Below, in pieces: positions 43,984 through 55,820 of a DNA stretch of 64,000 nucleotides. Position 1 is the first letter of the stretch. Each line of letters begins with the position of its first letter. The position numbers and the translations under genes were made by a program. Location: the NCBI GenBank assembly GCA_023313575.1, contig JAJTTP010000010.1, positions 558,001 through 622,000 on the forward strand, given 5' to 3'. The notes under the pieces were generated by a model that was not told where the DNA came from, did not search any database, and saw only the letters and a list, made by a program, of their open reading frames with translations. The stretch is from Eutypella sp. D-1 (Eukaryota > Ascomycota > Sordariomycetes > Xylariales > Diatrypaceae).

Positions 43984-45647
43984 CTTAGGAAGTAGTGTAG
44001 CGAGTTGCTCGTATAGTGATTGGGAAAAGTAAAGGGTGCCTCTGCTAGCAAAACGGTTTGCCGCAATTGTATGTTAACTACATTCCCATTTACAACGTAG
44101 CCGAATCATCGCGACGGCTGGGATTTTATAGAATTTCACAAGTGGTCGTCGTAGAGGGGCGCTGCTATACACCCTTCGCCACACCCCCCTCCATCCAGAG
44201 ATAAGTTGGTTCTATAGCTGACGCGTTAGTATAACTGCTGCGCATATTCTTTCCAGTGCAACATTCCCCTTTTGCTATTCGGCGTGATTATCACGAGCGA
44301 GCTTCCCCCCTAGGCCTCCGGATGTAACGATTGGCTCGCTTGTCCTAGTAAGCCGATGTCTCTGACTACCTACAGCCTCCGCTTTGCACGGATAAGAATG
44401 GCGAAATTAAAGAGTGGGCGGGGTTGTCAGCAGCGAATGGAGGTGGCGTGTCCCTCATCGTGTCATTCGACGAAGTACGCATCTATTAGCTTTGGGCGAT
44501 CTCATCGTGAAAAACCAATGAGGGTTGAGGCATCAGATAGAAGAATATCTCAAGGAGGTCAGTCGGGCAGTTGCGCAGGTCTCGGACTCCACCATACCGG
44601 GTGCACGATCCGTTCGAAGACCACCTGCCTGGAATTTTCGGTAGATTGGGAGGTTGGGCGAAACTTGCATGTTTCCATTTCCAATACAAGGGCTGAGACA
44701 GGGCACTACTATTACCCTCGGCCTATACAATAATTGCAGACTATCACGAGATCCTACTCCACAGGAACAAGGGCCCACTGCATCTACCCAATCTAGCCGC
44801 TCAAGACTGTTTAATCCCGCGCTATTGATAGCATCAGTTTCGACGTGGAGTACGGAAAGGTAGCACTGTCGGGCATAGACAATGGCAGGGTGTGAAAGCC
44901 ATGATGACCCGGATACGACGGGCTGGCCTCGGCGTATTGTACTAGCACGTCGACACGGATCGAGTTGGCCGACCGGCAACTCTTATGGTCTGTTTAGGTG
45001 CTGCTAAAACGGACAATGTGCACGACATTCGCAACGAAGACGAATCATACTCCATAGTAACGATGTTGGTAGTTGTGATGAACTTGATCAACATAATGTA
45101 AGTGATTAGCGTCGCGATCAATTGCTAGACATAACCGTGACGTCTGGGCATACCAAGCATTCACCAGGCAAGATGTTAGCGAGATGTTTCATTGGACCCG
45201 GTTCTAGCCTTGCATGATGAAGCAAGGACTTTCCTGATAATACGTCGCTCGGTTGGGAGGTTGCACTGATGAATATAACCTCGCATTAGGGCCCACGATG
45301 CAAACCTTGGCAAGCGATCTCACCTTGTATGATGAAAACATCCGTTGATTTGTACTCCGTCTAAGCTAACTCAGGCTGAAAGCGAAAACTATCGTGCGCT
45401 CGAACGACGCTCACGCTCAAAATTGAAATTGCGCAATTGGTGCAACATTAAATACTCCTCGGCCAAGTCTAGGCGACACCCTCACCCCAGTACGTTTCCT
45501 GGTACTTCTCGAAGAAAAAAGCAATCTCGAAACCATGAACTCCGGCGCTGTGCGAGTCTATATCATTGTTCATCTACCGCGACACTACCCCCCGGCTCTC
45601 CTGCCATTCATCGTTTCCGTTTTCTATCCGGCTGTGGGGTGGATTAA
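43984..45647. other. Intergenic region of 1.7 kb, no gene recognised
   Basis: Upstream of the GMC gene and downstream of the antiporter gene. Frames at 44356-44733 plus and 44533-44979 minus overlap in antisense and show no motif, splice-supported extension or good start context. Confidence 0.5.
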
Positions 45648-47168
45648 TTAGTGGTGCTCGAGGACTTCGGGAGGGTTGGGATACAAGGCGGCGGCGACGG
45701 CGATGGCGACGTAGACGGTGATACAGAGGAAGCCCTCGAGGTAGTCGGACTTCTGGTCGCGGAGGAAGTTGCCGACGGTGATGATGGCGACGATGAGCAT
45801 GACGACGTCGAAGATCTCGAAGCTGAAGTCCATGGGCAGGTTGAGACCCCAGCCGACAATGACGACGAGCGGGGCGTTCAACATGGCGGTCTGGATGGTG
45901 GCGCCGATGCAGTGCGAGAGGGCGAAATTGATCTGATTGTCCCAGGCCTCGTCAAGGGCCGTCAGATGCTCGGCGGCCTTCTCCACCAGCGGCACAAGGA
46001 TCAGGCCCATGAAGGGGTCCGACACGTGCTGTTCATGTACGATGGAAGGGATCTCGCTAACCAGTGCGATGGCGAGCAGCGTCACCAGCGCCACCGAAAC
46101 AGCCAGTGCGACCACGCACTCAGTCAACGTCAACTTGGCCTTGTGTACATCCTTGTGCCCGTCCTCGTCCCGGTGCTCATCCTGCTCGTACACAGCATCG
46201 AAGAGACCGTGGTGCGTTCGCATCTGGAAGAAGACGAACACGCAGTACGCGATAATAAGAAGTATGGCGATGATGCGGGATAGGTCCGTGGTCTTCTGTA
46301 GGAGGTCCTCCTCCGTGAGGCTGCCACCCTGGAGGGATTTGTGGAAGATGGCGGGAATCGCGAGACCCAAGCCCCTAGAATACTGTTAGCATCATACGTG
46401 AACTAGCAAGTGTGAGGCGCAGGCGACTTACGCGATTAGTAAGAGGCCTGATCCGACTTCGCTGATGGTTTCGTCAAAAGTACAAGTCTTTCTCCTCACG
46501 CCAGCTGCAAAGAAGCAGAGTCCGAGACAAAGCAGCATGGTAGCCAGAATGGAACCAAGAATCGCTGCCTGGATAACGTAGTAGAGCTTCTGGTCCAGCA
46601 GAACCATGAACATGATAATCTCGACTATCGACGCAATCCTGTGAAGGCAACCAGTTAGCAGCAATAGACATAAGTAAAGAAGGACCACCACATCGTCCCC
46701 GTCAAAAGTGCCCAGTGCGAAGATAGAGACCTACGTGGTTTCGGCTAGAACACCAGCCATATGGGGGAGTTTCCTAGCAAGCTCTTGGCCTGCAAAGCCG
46801 ATGAGGTTGGCACAGGGGACCATGGCGATGTATGACAGGCTGAATTTGAGGACGTGCTGGCCCTCGACAACGTAGTGGACGACGAGGGCGGGGATGACGA
46901 AGGGCCAGAGGATGTTGACGATCCTCGACAGCCAACTGCTGGACTTCCATATGATCTTAAGGAACTGGATCGGGTGCAGGCCGGATCGGCCGCTGTCGCC
47001 GGACGATTTGATGTGGAATCCGCCCTTGATCTTCGTCCAACCGTGCCGGCCGCCGGCAGCGCCATGGCCGACGGTGCCCTGCGCCGTGTCCTGCGTGTGC
47101 TGGGGAAGCGCGGCGTCGCGGACGCCGTTCGCAGGCTTCTCGCCGTTCGCAACCGTAGGTCCCGCCAT
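45648..47168 (-). CDS. Vacuolar Ca2+/H+ antiporter of the CAX family (Vcx1-like; 3 exons)
   Basis: Exons 47168-46735, 46638-46432 and 46374-45648 join in phase to 455 residues. After a Gly/Ala-rich cytosolic leader of about 65 residues there are about eleven hydrophobic segments (for example ILWPFVIPALVVHYVV, YYVIQAAILGSILATMLLCL, IIAILLIIAYCVFVFF). The two alpha-repeats are recognisable: TTIASIVEIIMFMVLL (Glu151) and PLVEKAAEHLTALDEAWDNQ (Glu349), then FALSHCIGATIQTAMLNAPLV and GNFLRDQKSDYLEG. In typical CAX exchangers these repeats read GNxxE; here they are ASIVE and EKAAE, so the Gly-Asn is replaced in both while the key Glu stays. An acidic stretch (YEQDEHRDEDGHKD) lies between the halves, as in Vcx1. 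The family exchanges vacuolar protons for cytosolic calcium or manganese. The chosen start gives the usual length; the frame extends upstream to 47279 with a non-CAX leader. Confidence 0.87.
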
Positions 47169-49589
47169 ATCGAGTCCACGGATCGAGATTAATTGATGTA
47201 GGTAGTGTGGGTTCCGATTAGGCCAGCTGGCACCGGGATCTGAAAAATGAATTCGGTCGCGAAGAAGAAATGTAAACAAACGAAGCGCTTCAACGCCTTG
47301 TAAAAGAAAAGAAAAAAGTAAACAAAAAGCACACAGCTACGCTGGAGCGGTGCTTAACGTTTATTGAGGATTATTGATTGACGGGAGAGAAAATAAAAAA
47401 GAATGATACGTAGTCCGAAGGGAAAAACAAAAAGGCGGAATGGATGTAGTTCATTCGATAATTACGATCCTGTCGTACTTGCCAATGACCTGACCTGACT
47501 GGGTCTTTCTTGGTCGCGTTTCACTCGTTGTCTTTTCCCTAACTACGCCAGCCAGCCAGCGCTACGAAAGTATACATACATAATAACTGCATACGAGACA
47601 CCCCTGTCTTACTTGTCGGCCTGGCAAATCAAGAAATCCGGGGGTTGTCTGAGGCGGCTGTACAAGTTATGTATGTATGAATATCACTCACTAAATTCAT
47701 TTGCACGACCGGACTCTTCCCTTCCTGATGATCATTCGTCGCCAGCGCATCGTGGCTTGCCCAAAAACCGGCCCCAAATACGGAGTCAGTCAACCAGTCA
47801 ACCAGTCAGCCAGCCACCAACAACAAAGGACTGTACTAGACAACCAAGAACCTACCTACCTAGGCACTCAAGCTACTGCACAGGTATATATGCCGTACAG
47901 ACGAGAATCCAATCGCGAGAAAATCCGGGGTTCACTAGGTGCTCCTACTACTACGTTCGACAGAGTAGCCGGAGTGTGGCTTCACGTCACCTCGCAGGCG
48001 ATATGGCGGTTTAACGACCCAAGCTTGTATGAATTCAGAACCATCGTCGCACCTCGTCGCATCTAGTAGTAGTAGCGTAGTAGCAGCGCAGATCTAGTCT
48101 AGACGTCATAATCGGAGTTCGTACTTGACACACTCTCTCTCTCTTCTTGTTTTTCTCTAGTATGATAATCAAATCCACGAGGGTAAAAATTCAGCATTTG
48201 AAGCCATAACTTTGAAAATTGGTTGTAAGTTGTTACCTAAGCTCGAATGCTTCGAGAAGGGTTCTTAGGGGTCTTAGGGTTACTGGTTACTATTAGCTAA
48301 GATGAATGGGAGGGCCCGAAGGGACCAAGTTCCACTCCCCCTTCACTTCACCCCACTTAGCAACGGTTGGCATTCCAGGCACTTTCTGGGCAAGGCACTG
48401 AAGCTCCCCTCAATTACGTCGCTTCAGGCGGGGAGTTTTGAATTTAGGCCTCCAAAACACCAAGAGCAACCAAGAGCAACCAAGAACACGAATAACGTTA
48501 CCAAGAACACCAAGACTGTATATCACTGGGCCTCTGTTTGCGCTTCAGGCTTCAAGCTTCGGTAAACTAGTGGAAAACTCACCTGATGGCCTGAGTTTAA
48601 AAAGCTTGTCCAAGCCATCCCGAGACAGCTAACCGCCGCCGAGCGCCTAGGGAATTTCGTTCATGCTTACACGTGGTTGATCATTTGCCTATTACCATCC
48701 TCCTCCGAAGCATAATAAGTCCGCAAAGACTTTTCTGCCCTATCCAACACGCCTCCTCAGCTACTATGTACATTCTAATCTGCACAGCTAGTCTAATCTA
48801 CCAAGTCGCGCATTTGCAGCATGCGTGCATGCCCCTTAGGTCAGCTTAGACGTGTCATCGAGCCTGACTATTGAGTGTAGCTAGGAGGAAGACGAGGAGA
48901 CGGATCGTATGGGTAATGTTGAGACCAATTAAGAACATAGATCTCTACTGCAAAATCCAGCGATCGCTCGCATATTCTAGCTAATGTTGTGCCTCTTTAG
49001 TGGTAAATGTGTGAGTTGGGAGCGCCGAGACGGTAACTTAAACGACCCGTCGGTTATGGGTTACTTGGTAGGAGCGGGTGCGGCCGTTTAGTAGCTACCT
49101 CGCGAGCCAATTCACTAGCAGCCATATTATCGTGGCTTATTAGCCCTAGCTTCGATAAATGCTAAAAGGGGGGGGGGGGGGGCAAATAAGAATGTCGCAG
49201 CGTATGTTTTAGCAGATATTTTCCTCAGTATTTATTGTTTCTGTAAGTATTAAGTCCCGATCGCTTTAAATAAAATACAGCCTCCCTTTACTAGATTCCG
49301 CATATGATACCGACATTGGCCGAGGACTACGCAAGCAAGGTTCGTTACGTTCCTACCGCCTAGAGTTAGACATTCCCTACTTCGTTGCTACACCTTTCTA
49401 TGTAGGTGGGTTGGTGGGGTAGCTACCAAAAATAATAAACGGCGCACAAATAAAAAGAAGCTTTCCTGAAGGTAATGGGTATTACTGAAAGTTAAGCTAA
49501 GAAACAAAATAAGTCAACAGCTGAAACCCACGATCAGCGGTGAAAATCAAACACCGAGAACGCAAGCACGAAAAAAAAAGGAAAGAATC
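47169..49589. other. Intergenic region of 2.4 kb, no protein gene recognised
   Basis: Upstream of the antiporter and up to the tRNA. Contains repeated CAGCCAG/AACCAGTC runs near 47780-47815, a CAAGAGCAAC-type repeat near 48459-48510, and a 15-nt G run at 49168-49182. Frames up to 133 codons have no motif. Confidence 0.55.
49168..49182. repeat. Homopolymer G tract (15 nt)
   Basis: An uninterrupted run of 15 G, unusual in this otherwise mixed region. Its exact length may be a sequencing artefact. Confidence 0.7.
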
Positions 49590-49682
49590 TCCGAATCGGG
49601 GAATCGAACCCCGGGCTACCCGGTGCGCATCTCCGGAGGAGAAGATGAGAGCGGATAATGTTAGCCACTACACCAATTCGGA
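49590..49682 (-). tRNA. tRNA-Glu (anticodon CTC) with a ~22-nt intron
   Basis: On the reverse strand the acceptor stem TCCGAAT pairs perfectly with ATTCGGA at the 3' end. The D-arm reads GTGTAGTGGCTAACAT, and the T-arm has stem CGGGG/CCCCG around loop TTCGATT. The anticodon stem ATCCG pairs with CGGGT, one pair being T:G, and the loop starts CTCTCA, placing anticodon CTC for glutamate. An insert of about 22 nt follows position 37, the normal site for nuclear tRNA introns; removal leaves 71-72 nt. The 3' CCA is not encoded, as expected for a nuclear gene. The exact intron edges may shift by one base. Confidence 0.9.
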
Positions 49683-50403
49683 TTCGCTCGAAGCTAATTG
49701 GCTACTTGCTGTTGAAGAGCCGCCATCTTATTGCCCTATCTAATGATTGTCAACCCTTTTCGTTAGGTGAGTGGCCATTAGGAGTAACGAGCCTTAGTTA
49801 CTTGGGTAAAGTGATAGGTGGTGGCGATTATGGGGTCGCTAAGAAGTTAGGTTGCCAGCCGATCGGTAGTAGTGTGGGTGGTACGGAGGGTGGGTGCTAC
49901 GGCGGGTGCAGAGCCCGGTAGGGGGGTATGTGGGGTTGGGAGAAAGAAGGCGGGTCGCGGGTTTGAAAACCCTTATAAGTTCTTACCACCATTTACGGCG
50001 CAATTAATCGGGCACTTTTTTATATGTATATCTATTTCTGAAACTTTATCATTGTCGAGCTTTTAGCCAGGTGGCCAGAGGATCTGCCGTGGAACAAACT
50101 CGCTGATTGAAGTTCGGTACTCTTTATCGGCCCCCCCACGTCCGGACACCGGCGTAACCATGGTTGGAACGCTTCCGACCCGATTTGGGCGCTCTTTACT
50201 CTTCCATGACGATTTATATAAAAGTACATAGGCAAGATTGGTCGGACTTTGATGTATCTTGGAAGCAATAAAATAACGTGTTTACTTATTCATATAAAGG
50301 CTCTGCGGCAGTAGTAGAACGGTTAAGATTAAATATACGTAGCCAACCTCTACAGCAGCTTAATACTCGGAGATACTTCCCAAGAGGAGATTTAATATGA
50401 TTA
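49683..50403. other. Intergenic region between the tRNA and the AT-rich block
   Basis: Contains only short frames (64-87 codons) with no motif. The TA dinucleotide at 50402-50403 is the target site of the TIR element that follows. Confidence 0.6.
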
Positions 50404-50488
50404 ACGTCAGTCACCCCAACTCTGGCCAACCCCTAACTCCGGCCACTTTTCACACCAAAACGGTATATTTTTAATAAATTATTATAAA
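50404..50488 (+). repeat. Left terminal inverted repeat of the TIR element
   Basis: About 85 bp matching the reverse complement of 60142-60226. It holds two copies of an AACTCYGGCCA-type motif. GC content is far above the adjacent interior. Confidence 0.85.
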
Positions 50489-50824
50489 TCGAAACCGTAA
50501 TATTTTTTAAAATAACAAAAAGTTTTATAATCGAATTTAAATACATATATAAATAAATAAATATTAATATTATAACGTTATTAATTATTTAAATATTAAC
50601 CGTTATATATTATATATAATATTTTACCATATAAAATTTAAAACGTTAATAACTTTTTTAATATATAAGTATTTTAAATTGTTTAAACTTTTATTTAAAG
50701 TTATTTTATATTTTTATATAACTTTTAATTTATATATTATTATATTAATTAATTAAAAAGTTATAAAATATTTTTTAATTTTATTTTTATTATATAAATT
50801 TGGTATATATATATTATATATAAT

Positions 50825-51250
50825 TGTTATAACCTGGCTAAGTTATTAAGCCTAAATAAGATTAGCATAAATAATCCTTAACCATGGTATTAAAAAAAAC
50901 AGCTACGATAAAATAAGCCATATTTAAGTTACGTAATAAAAAGGATAACCAGGATAGCTAGTTATTTTAATAATCCAGGATCGCTAGGATAACTAATTAT
51001 CTTAACGGTTTAATATTTAATATCATATTCCGGTATTAAAAATAAAGGATATAAATAATATATAATTATATTTATTATTACTTTTTTAAATAATTTTTAA
51101 ATTTATTAATTTATAATATAATTTAATTATTTAAAATACTTTTTTATTATTATTATTAAACGTAATTACTTATTATTTAAAACTTTTAATACTTTTATTA
51201 ATATAAATTTTTCGATTAAATTATTAATTAAAAATAAACCGGTTATTATA
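50825..51250 (+). repeat. 5' LTR of Gypsy element D
   Basis: About 426 bp, TGTTATAACC at the start and a decayed ...CCGGTTATTATA end; homologous to the LTRs of A and B in reverse orientation. Confidence 0.8.
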
Positions 51251-52152
51251 CGTTATAAGCTTTTATTTAATAATGTTATTAACTTTAAATAATACCCGAT
51301 ATTATATTTTTTAAGCTAAAACTTTTAATTAATTATTAACTTTTTATTTAAACAGATCGAATAAATTAAATAAATAACGATTATAACCGTAATTTAAAAA
51401 ATTATACCTGTTAAATTTAAGCTTAAAAGATTTAAATTTTATAATAATATTATTTTTATATAACTTTTTTTTATTATAACCGTAATTTACTTATATTAAT
51501 AACGTTATATATTAATTACGGAAATTAATAAAATCTTTAATATTATATTATATTTTATTAAAAAGATAACTTAATGGTTTAAACCTATTTTAAATATTTT
51601 CGTAAAAATAAAAGAAATAAAAATTATAAAAATTAAAGATTTTTTCGAAAAATATAAAAATTTCGTAAAAAAAATAAAAGCTAATTACGGAAACCCGGAT
51701 AAAGCTTAAGCTGTTACGTAATAATATTTAAGTTTTAAATAAAAAAAGTAATTTATATATACGCCGTATAATTTAAACAGTTTGCCGTTAAAATAAATTA
51801 AATCGATAATAAATCTTTTATTAATACGTTTTATTAAAAATTTCAAAATTGTAACGGCCGGTTTATTCCTAACTATTAATCCAATTAAAGGGTTTATATT
51901 AATAAAAGTGTTAAAGGTTTTAAGCAATAAGTAATTACGTTTAATAATAATAAAAAAAAGGGTGTTTTAAATAACCAAATTATATTATAAGCTAATAAAT
52001 TTAAAAATTATTTTAAAAAAGGTAATAAACGTAATTATATATTATTTATATTTTTTTATTTTTAATATTAAAATATATAGTTATTATTAAATCGTTAAGA
52101 TCGTATTTAAATATAATAATTTAATATCGTTAAAATTATTACCGATTTAATT

Positions 52153-52585
52153 TGTGACGGCTGGTTTATTCCTAACTATTAATCCAGTCGAGGGATTTAT
52201 ATTAACAGGAATGCTGGGGGTTTTAAGCAATAAATAGTTACGTCTGGTAATAATAAAAAAAAAGGTGCTTTAAATAACTAAGTTATATTATAAGCTGGTA
52301 AGTTTAAAAATTATTTAAAAAAAAGGTAATAAACGTAATTATATATTATTTATATCCTTTATTCTTAATATTAGAATATATGGTTATTATTAAATCGTTA
52401 AGATCGTATTTAAATATAACGATTTAATATCGTTAAGATTATTACCGATTTAACCGATCCTTTTTAATCGTATAACGTATATGGCTTATTTTAATATAAT
52501 TATCTTTTTTTTTAAAACTTAAATTAAAGATTTTTTTTTATTATATTTAGCCTTATTAGGCTTAATGGCCCGACCGGTTATAACA
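52153..52585 (-). repeat. 3' LTR of Gypsy element A
   Basis: 433 bp. Its outer (left) half keeps G/C bases (GTCGAGGG, ATGCTGGGGG, GTCTGGTAA) that are A/T in the other LTR, while its inner half is heavily mutated. Confidence 0.88.
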
Positions 52586-53372
52586 CGATTTTTCCCTTTT
52601 TAAAGTTTTATCTTTAAAACTTATTCCGTTTTTTTTACGTTTTTTAATAAGTTTTTTTTTTTTTTTTTTTTTTTACGTTTTTTTTTTATTATATTTAATC
52701 GTATATTTAAACGTATTAAACCTTTTATAAAAATTGCGTAACGCGATTTTTTTTTAGCTGCCGTATTATCCGTTAATCTTTCCGATATAGCTTTTTATTT
52801 TTATTATAAACGTCGTTATTTTAAGTATAAAGTTTCGGAATCGGACTTTTTTCGTTATTTTTTTTATATTTAAAAAAACCAGCCTCGGTACGACGTTTTT
52901 AACTTTATTACCGAATAACTTTTTAAAATATCTTTTTAATATCGTAAATTAAAAGCGGAATTTAAAAAGGTTATAAAGGTTAAAAAACGTGCGAAAACGC
53001 GTATTTAACGTATTTAAAAATAGAAAAAAATATGGTATAAAAAGATGATAAAAACGGTTTTTCGTAATATCGATAATTTAAAAGATTTAAAAAAGTTAAA
53101 AATAAAAAAGCGTCGGGCGGAAAATACGTATTTTACGGGGTTTATTAAAACGTCGGTAAATTTTAAAATTATTCCGGATTTTAATTAGTTTAAAATAGAT
53201 ATATCAGGTAATTTTAATTAAGATGCTATTTTTATTAACGTTTCCGTCGGCGTTAATAAAAATTCTTTAAAAAGCGTTAAACGTTTATTAAATAGTTAAT
53301 AAGTTTTTATATATTTTCGAAATTATTATATCTTTTTTATTTAACCTTATATTTTATTTGTTTATTTTTTAT

Positions 53373-53636
53373 TTACACGTTTAAGATTTTTTTTATTTCG
53401 TATTTATTTATTTTTATTTTGACGTTATTTCGTCCTGTTTTTATAACGTTTATATCTGTTACGTTTTCGAATAAGGAAATATAAAAAATTAAATAAATTC
53501 TAACTTTTAATAATAGGTTTAGTTTGTAATTATTTTTTAATATTTTTTTAATAACTGGGTACGGTCCGATATATTTATAATCGAATTTTTTATTAAATCG
53601 TTTTATTATAATATTTTTTATAACTAAATAAACCAT
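53373..53636 (-). pseudogene. Gypsy integrase C-terminal region (fragment of A)
   Basis: An 87-codon open stretch: KKFDYKYIGPYPVIKKILKN then KVRIYLIFYISLFENV, the pattern of the integrase C-terminal/chromo-side domain (KLDxKYIGPFxV ... HPVFHVSLLEP) with decay. Upstream and downstream frames are broken. Confidence 0.8.
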
Positions 53637-55030
53637 ATTTTTTTCCGAAAAAGTTAATCTTTTTAACTTTTTTTAATTATAATATTTATTTATTTATTAA
53701 CGTATAAATTCGAATTTTGCTTTTATTTTTTTATGCAATTATTTAAGTTATTCCGATATTAATATAGCTTTAATATTATCTGGTCCTTTTTTATAAGCAT
53801 TTTAATAAACGTCCGGGGTAAATCCGAAATTAGCGTTAATAAGTATTATTTATATATTTTTATAATAAGTTATGTTATAAGCTAATTATATAATAAATAA
53901 TTATTTTATTTAATTATTTTATTTATAATTAATATATTATCGAAAATAGGTTTTTAATATTTAATTAATTCGTTTTATTTATCCGTTTATTTAAAGTTTA
54001 AAAGCTGTCGTAAGTTTAGGGTTTAATCTTAATTTTATTATAAAATTTTGCCAGAATTTCGATATAAATATTATTCTTTTATTAGAGATAATTTTAAATA
54101 TAAAGCCGTATATTATTATAATATGTTATAAAAAAATGTATGCCATTTGCTTTACGTCGGTGTTTTCGTTATATAAAATAAAATAAAAAAACTTTATAAA
54201 TCGGTTAATAATTATAAATATGTTATTATAACCGTTACATATTATTAAATCTTTTAATATCGGTAATTTGGTAATAAAATCAAATATAATAAACTTTTAT
54301 GGTTATTCGTTAATTAATAATGGTTATAATTTTCCGTAAAGTTTATATTATTTTATTTTAATTTTTCCATATATATTATATCGTTATCGTACTTGTTATA
54401 TTATTAATTTTATTTTATCGAATATATAAATCCGTTATAATCGTTTAAAAAGTTTATAATCTTCCGGGTATCCGTATAAAGGATATTCGTAAATCTTTTA
54501 TATTAATTATTCTTATAATTTTCGTAATATTTATAATTTTTTTATTTATTTTTTTATTAATAATTCGTTATTATATTATTCGATTTATTTATATAAGTTA
54601 TTTTAAATAATCTTAATAATAGCTATTTGTCGTTATTTTAAATATCTTTTTAACGTTTATCGGAATACTGCGTATTTAATTAATATATACTTTTTTTTTA
54701 TAATAAGCTGTTTATTAATAATATTTACTCGTTTATTTTTTAATTTTTTTCTATAAATAATAATATAATCGAATTCTGTAAAATATTCGGCATATCGTAA
54801 CTGTTTTCCGTTAAAGGTTTAAATAATAAAAAAATATATAATATTTTTATGGTTAATATAAACCTTAACTTAATATATATTTCTTATAAAATAATATTTA
54901 AATTCTTTAAATGCGTTAACGATAATAAGAAATTCCTTATCGTAAATTAAATAATTAAATTCGGTTTTAATAAATTTATAAAAATAAAATGTAATAAAAT
55001 GTAATTTTTTTTTTTATCTTATTATTTAAT

Positions 55031-55294
55031 TTATGCTCCGAAAGCGTAATTTAAAGCATCGGTTTTTAACTTAATGGATTTTTTAAAATCGTATATAATA
55101 AATACTAGTTCGTTAATAATAACGTTTTTTAATTTCTTAAAAGTTTTATTTATTTTATTAGTCCATATAAACCGTTTATCCTTTTTTATTAATTCCGTAA
55201 AAGGTATTATAATATATCTAAATCGCCGTATAAATTTCCGATAATAATTTGCTAAGCTGAAAAAGGCCTGTATTTCTTTTATATTAGTAAACAT
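55031..55294 (-). pseudogene. Gypsy RT connection/RNase H start (fragment of A)
   Basis: An 87-codon open stretch: IKEIQAFFSLANYYRKFIRR, PFTELIKKDKRFIWT and IKLKTDALNYAFGA, matching the thumb region and first RNase H motif (TDAS...GA) of Ty3/Gypsy polymerases. Confidence 0.88.
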
Positions 55295-55564
55295 CTTTTA
55301 ATTTTTAATAATCGCGATTTTTTTAAGGTTTATTCTAATATATTCGGGGGTAATAATATATCCGAGGAATTCCATTTTTTATATATAAAATACACTTTTT
55401 TCGGGTTTTATTAATAAGTTAACGTTTTATAATATTTATAATACTTTATATACATATTTTTCATATTATTCCTTTAATTTTAAATAAATAAGGATATCGT
55501 TAAAATAACAGATAATAAAAATATTAAAATATTTTCGTAATATATAATTAATTATATATTAAAA

Positions 55565-55820
55565 CGATATTAATACGTTAATTAATCCGAAAAATATAAC
55601 TAAATATTCGAACAAGCCGTATTTCGTTTTAAAGGTTATTTTTTATTTATTTCCGGGTTTAATTCTGATATAGTAATACTTATCCTTAAAATTTAAAGTA
55701 ATAAATTATTTAGCTCCGTACAGGCGGTCCTTTATCTTAATAATAAATAATAACGGTGTTCGGTTTTTAACGGTAATCTTATTTAATTATCGATAATCGA
55801 TTATTAATTATAATTTACCG
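55565..55820 (-). pseudogene. Gypsy reverse transcriptase palm/fingers (fragment of A, with in-frame stops)
   Basis: Reading through stops, the reverse strand gives IIDYR-stop-LNKITVKNRTPL, KYYYIRIKPGNK-stop, FKTKYGLFEYLV and FGLINA. These are the reverse-transcriptase blocks before the YxDD motif. The stops sit where the family has Arg, Gln, Tyr or Trp, as expected when C-to-T/G-to-A changes create TAA/TAG/TGA. Confidence 0.85.

Noticed and set aside
28534..47168. A secondary-metabolite gene cluster around the P450 and GMC oxidase
   Set aside because: No backbone enzyme, pathway-specific zinc-cluster regulator or transporter of the usual types; intervening genes are unrelated.
51706..51927. 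A 73-codon reverse frame in the AT-rich block
   Set aside because: It straddles the junction between gag-derived sequence of D and the LTR of B, so it is a chance frame across a transposon boundary.
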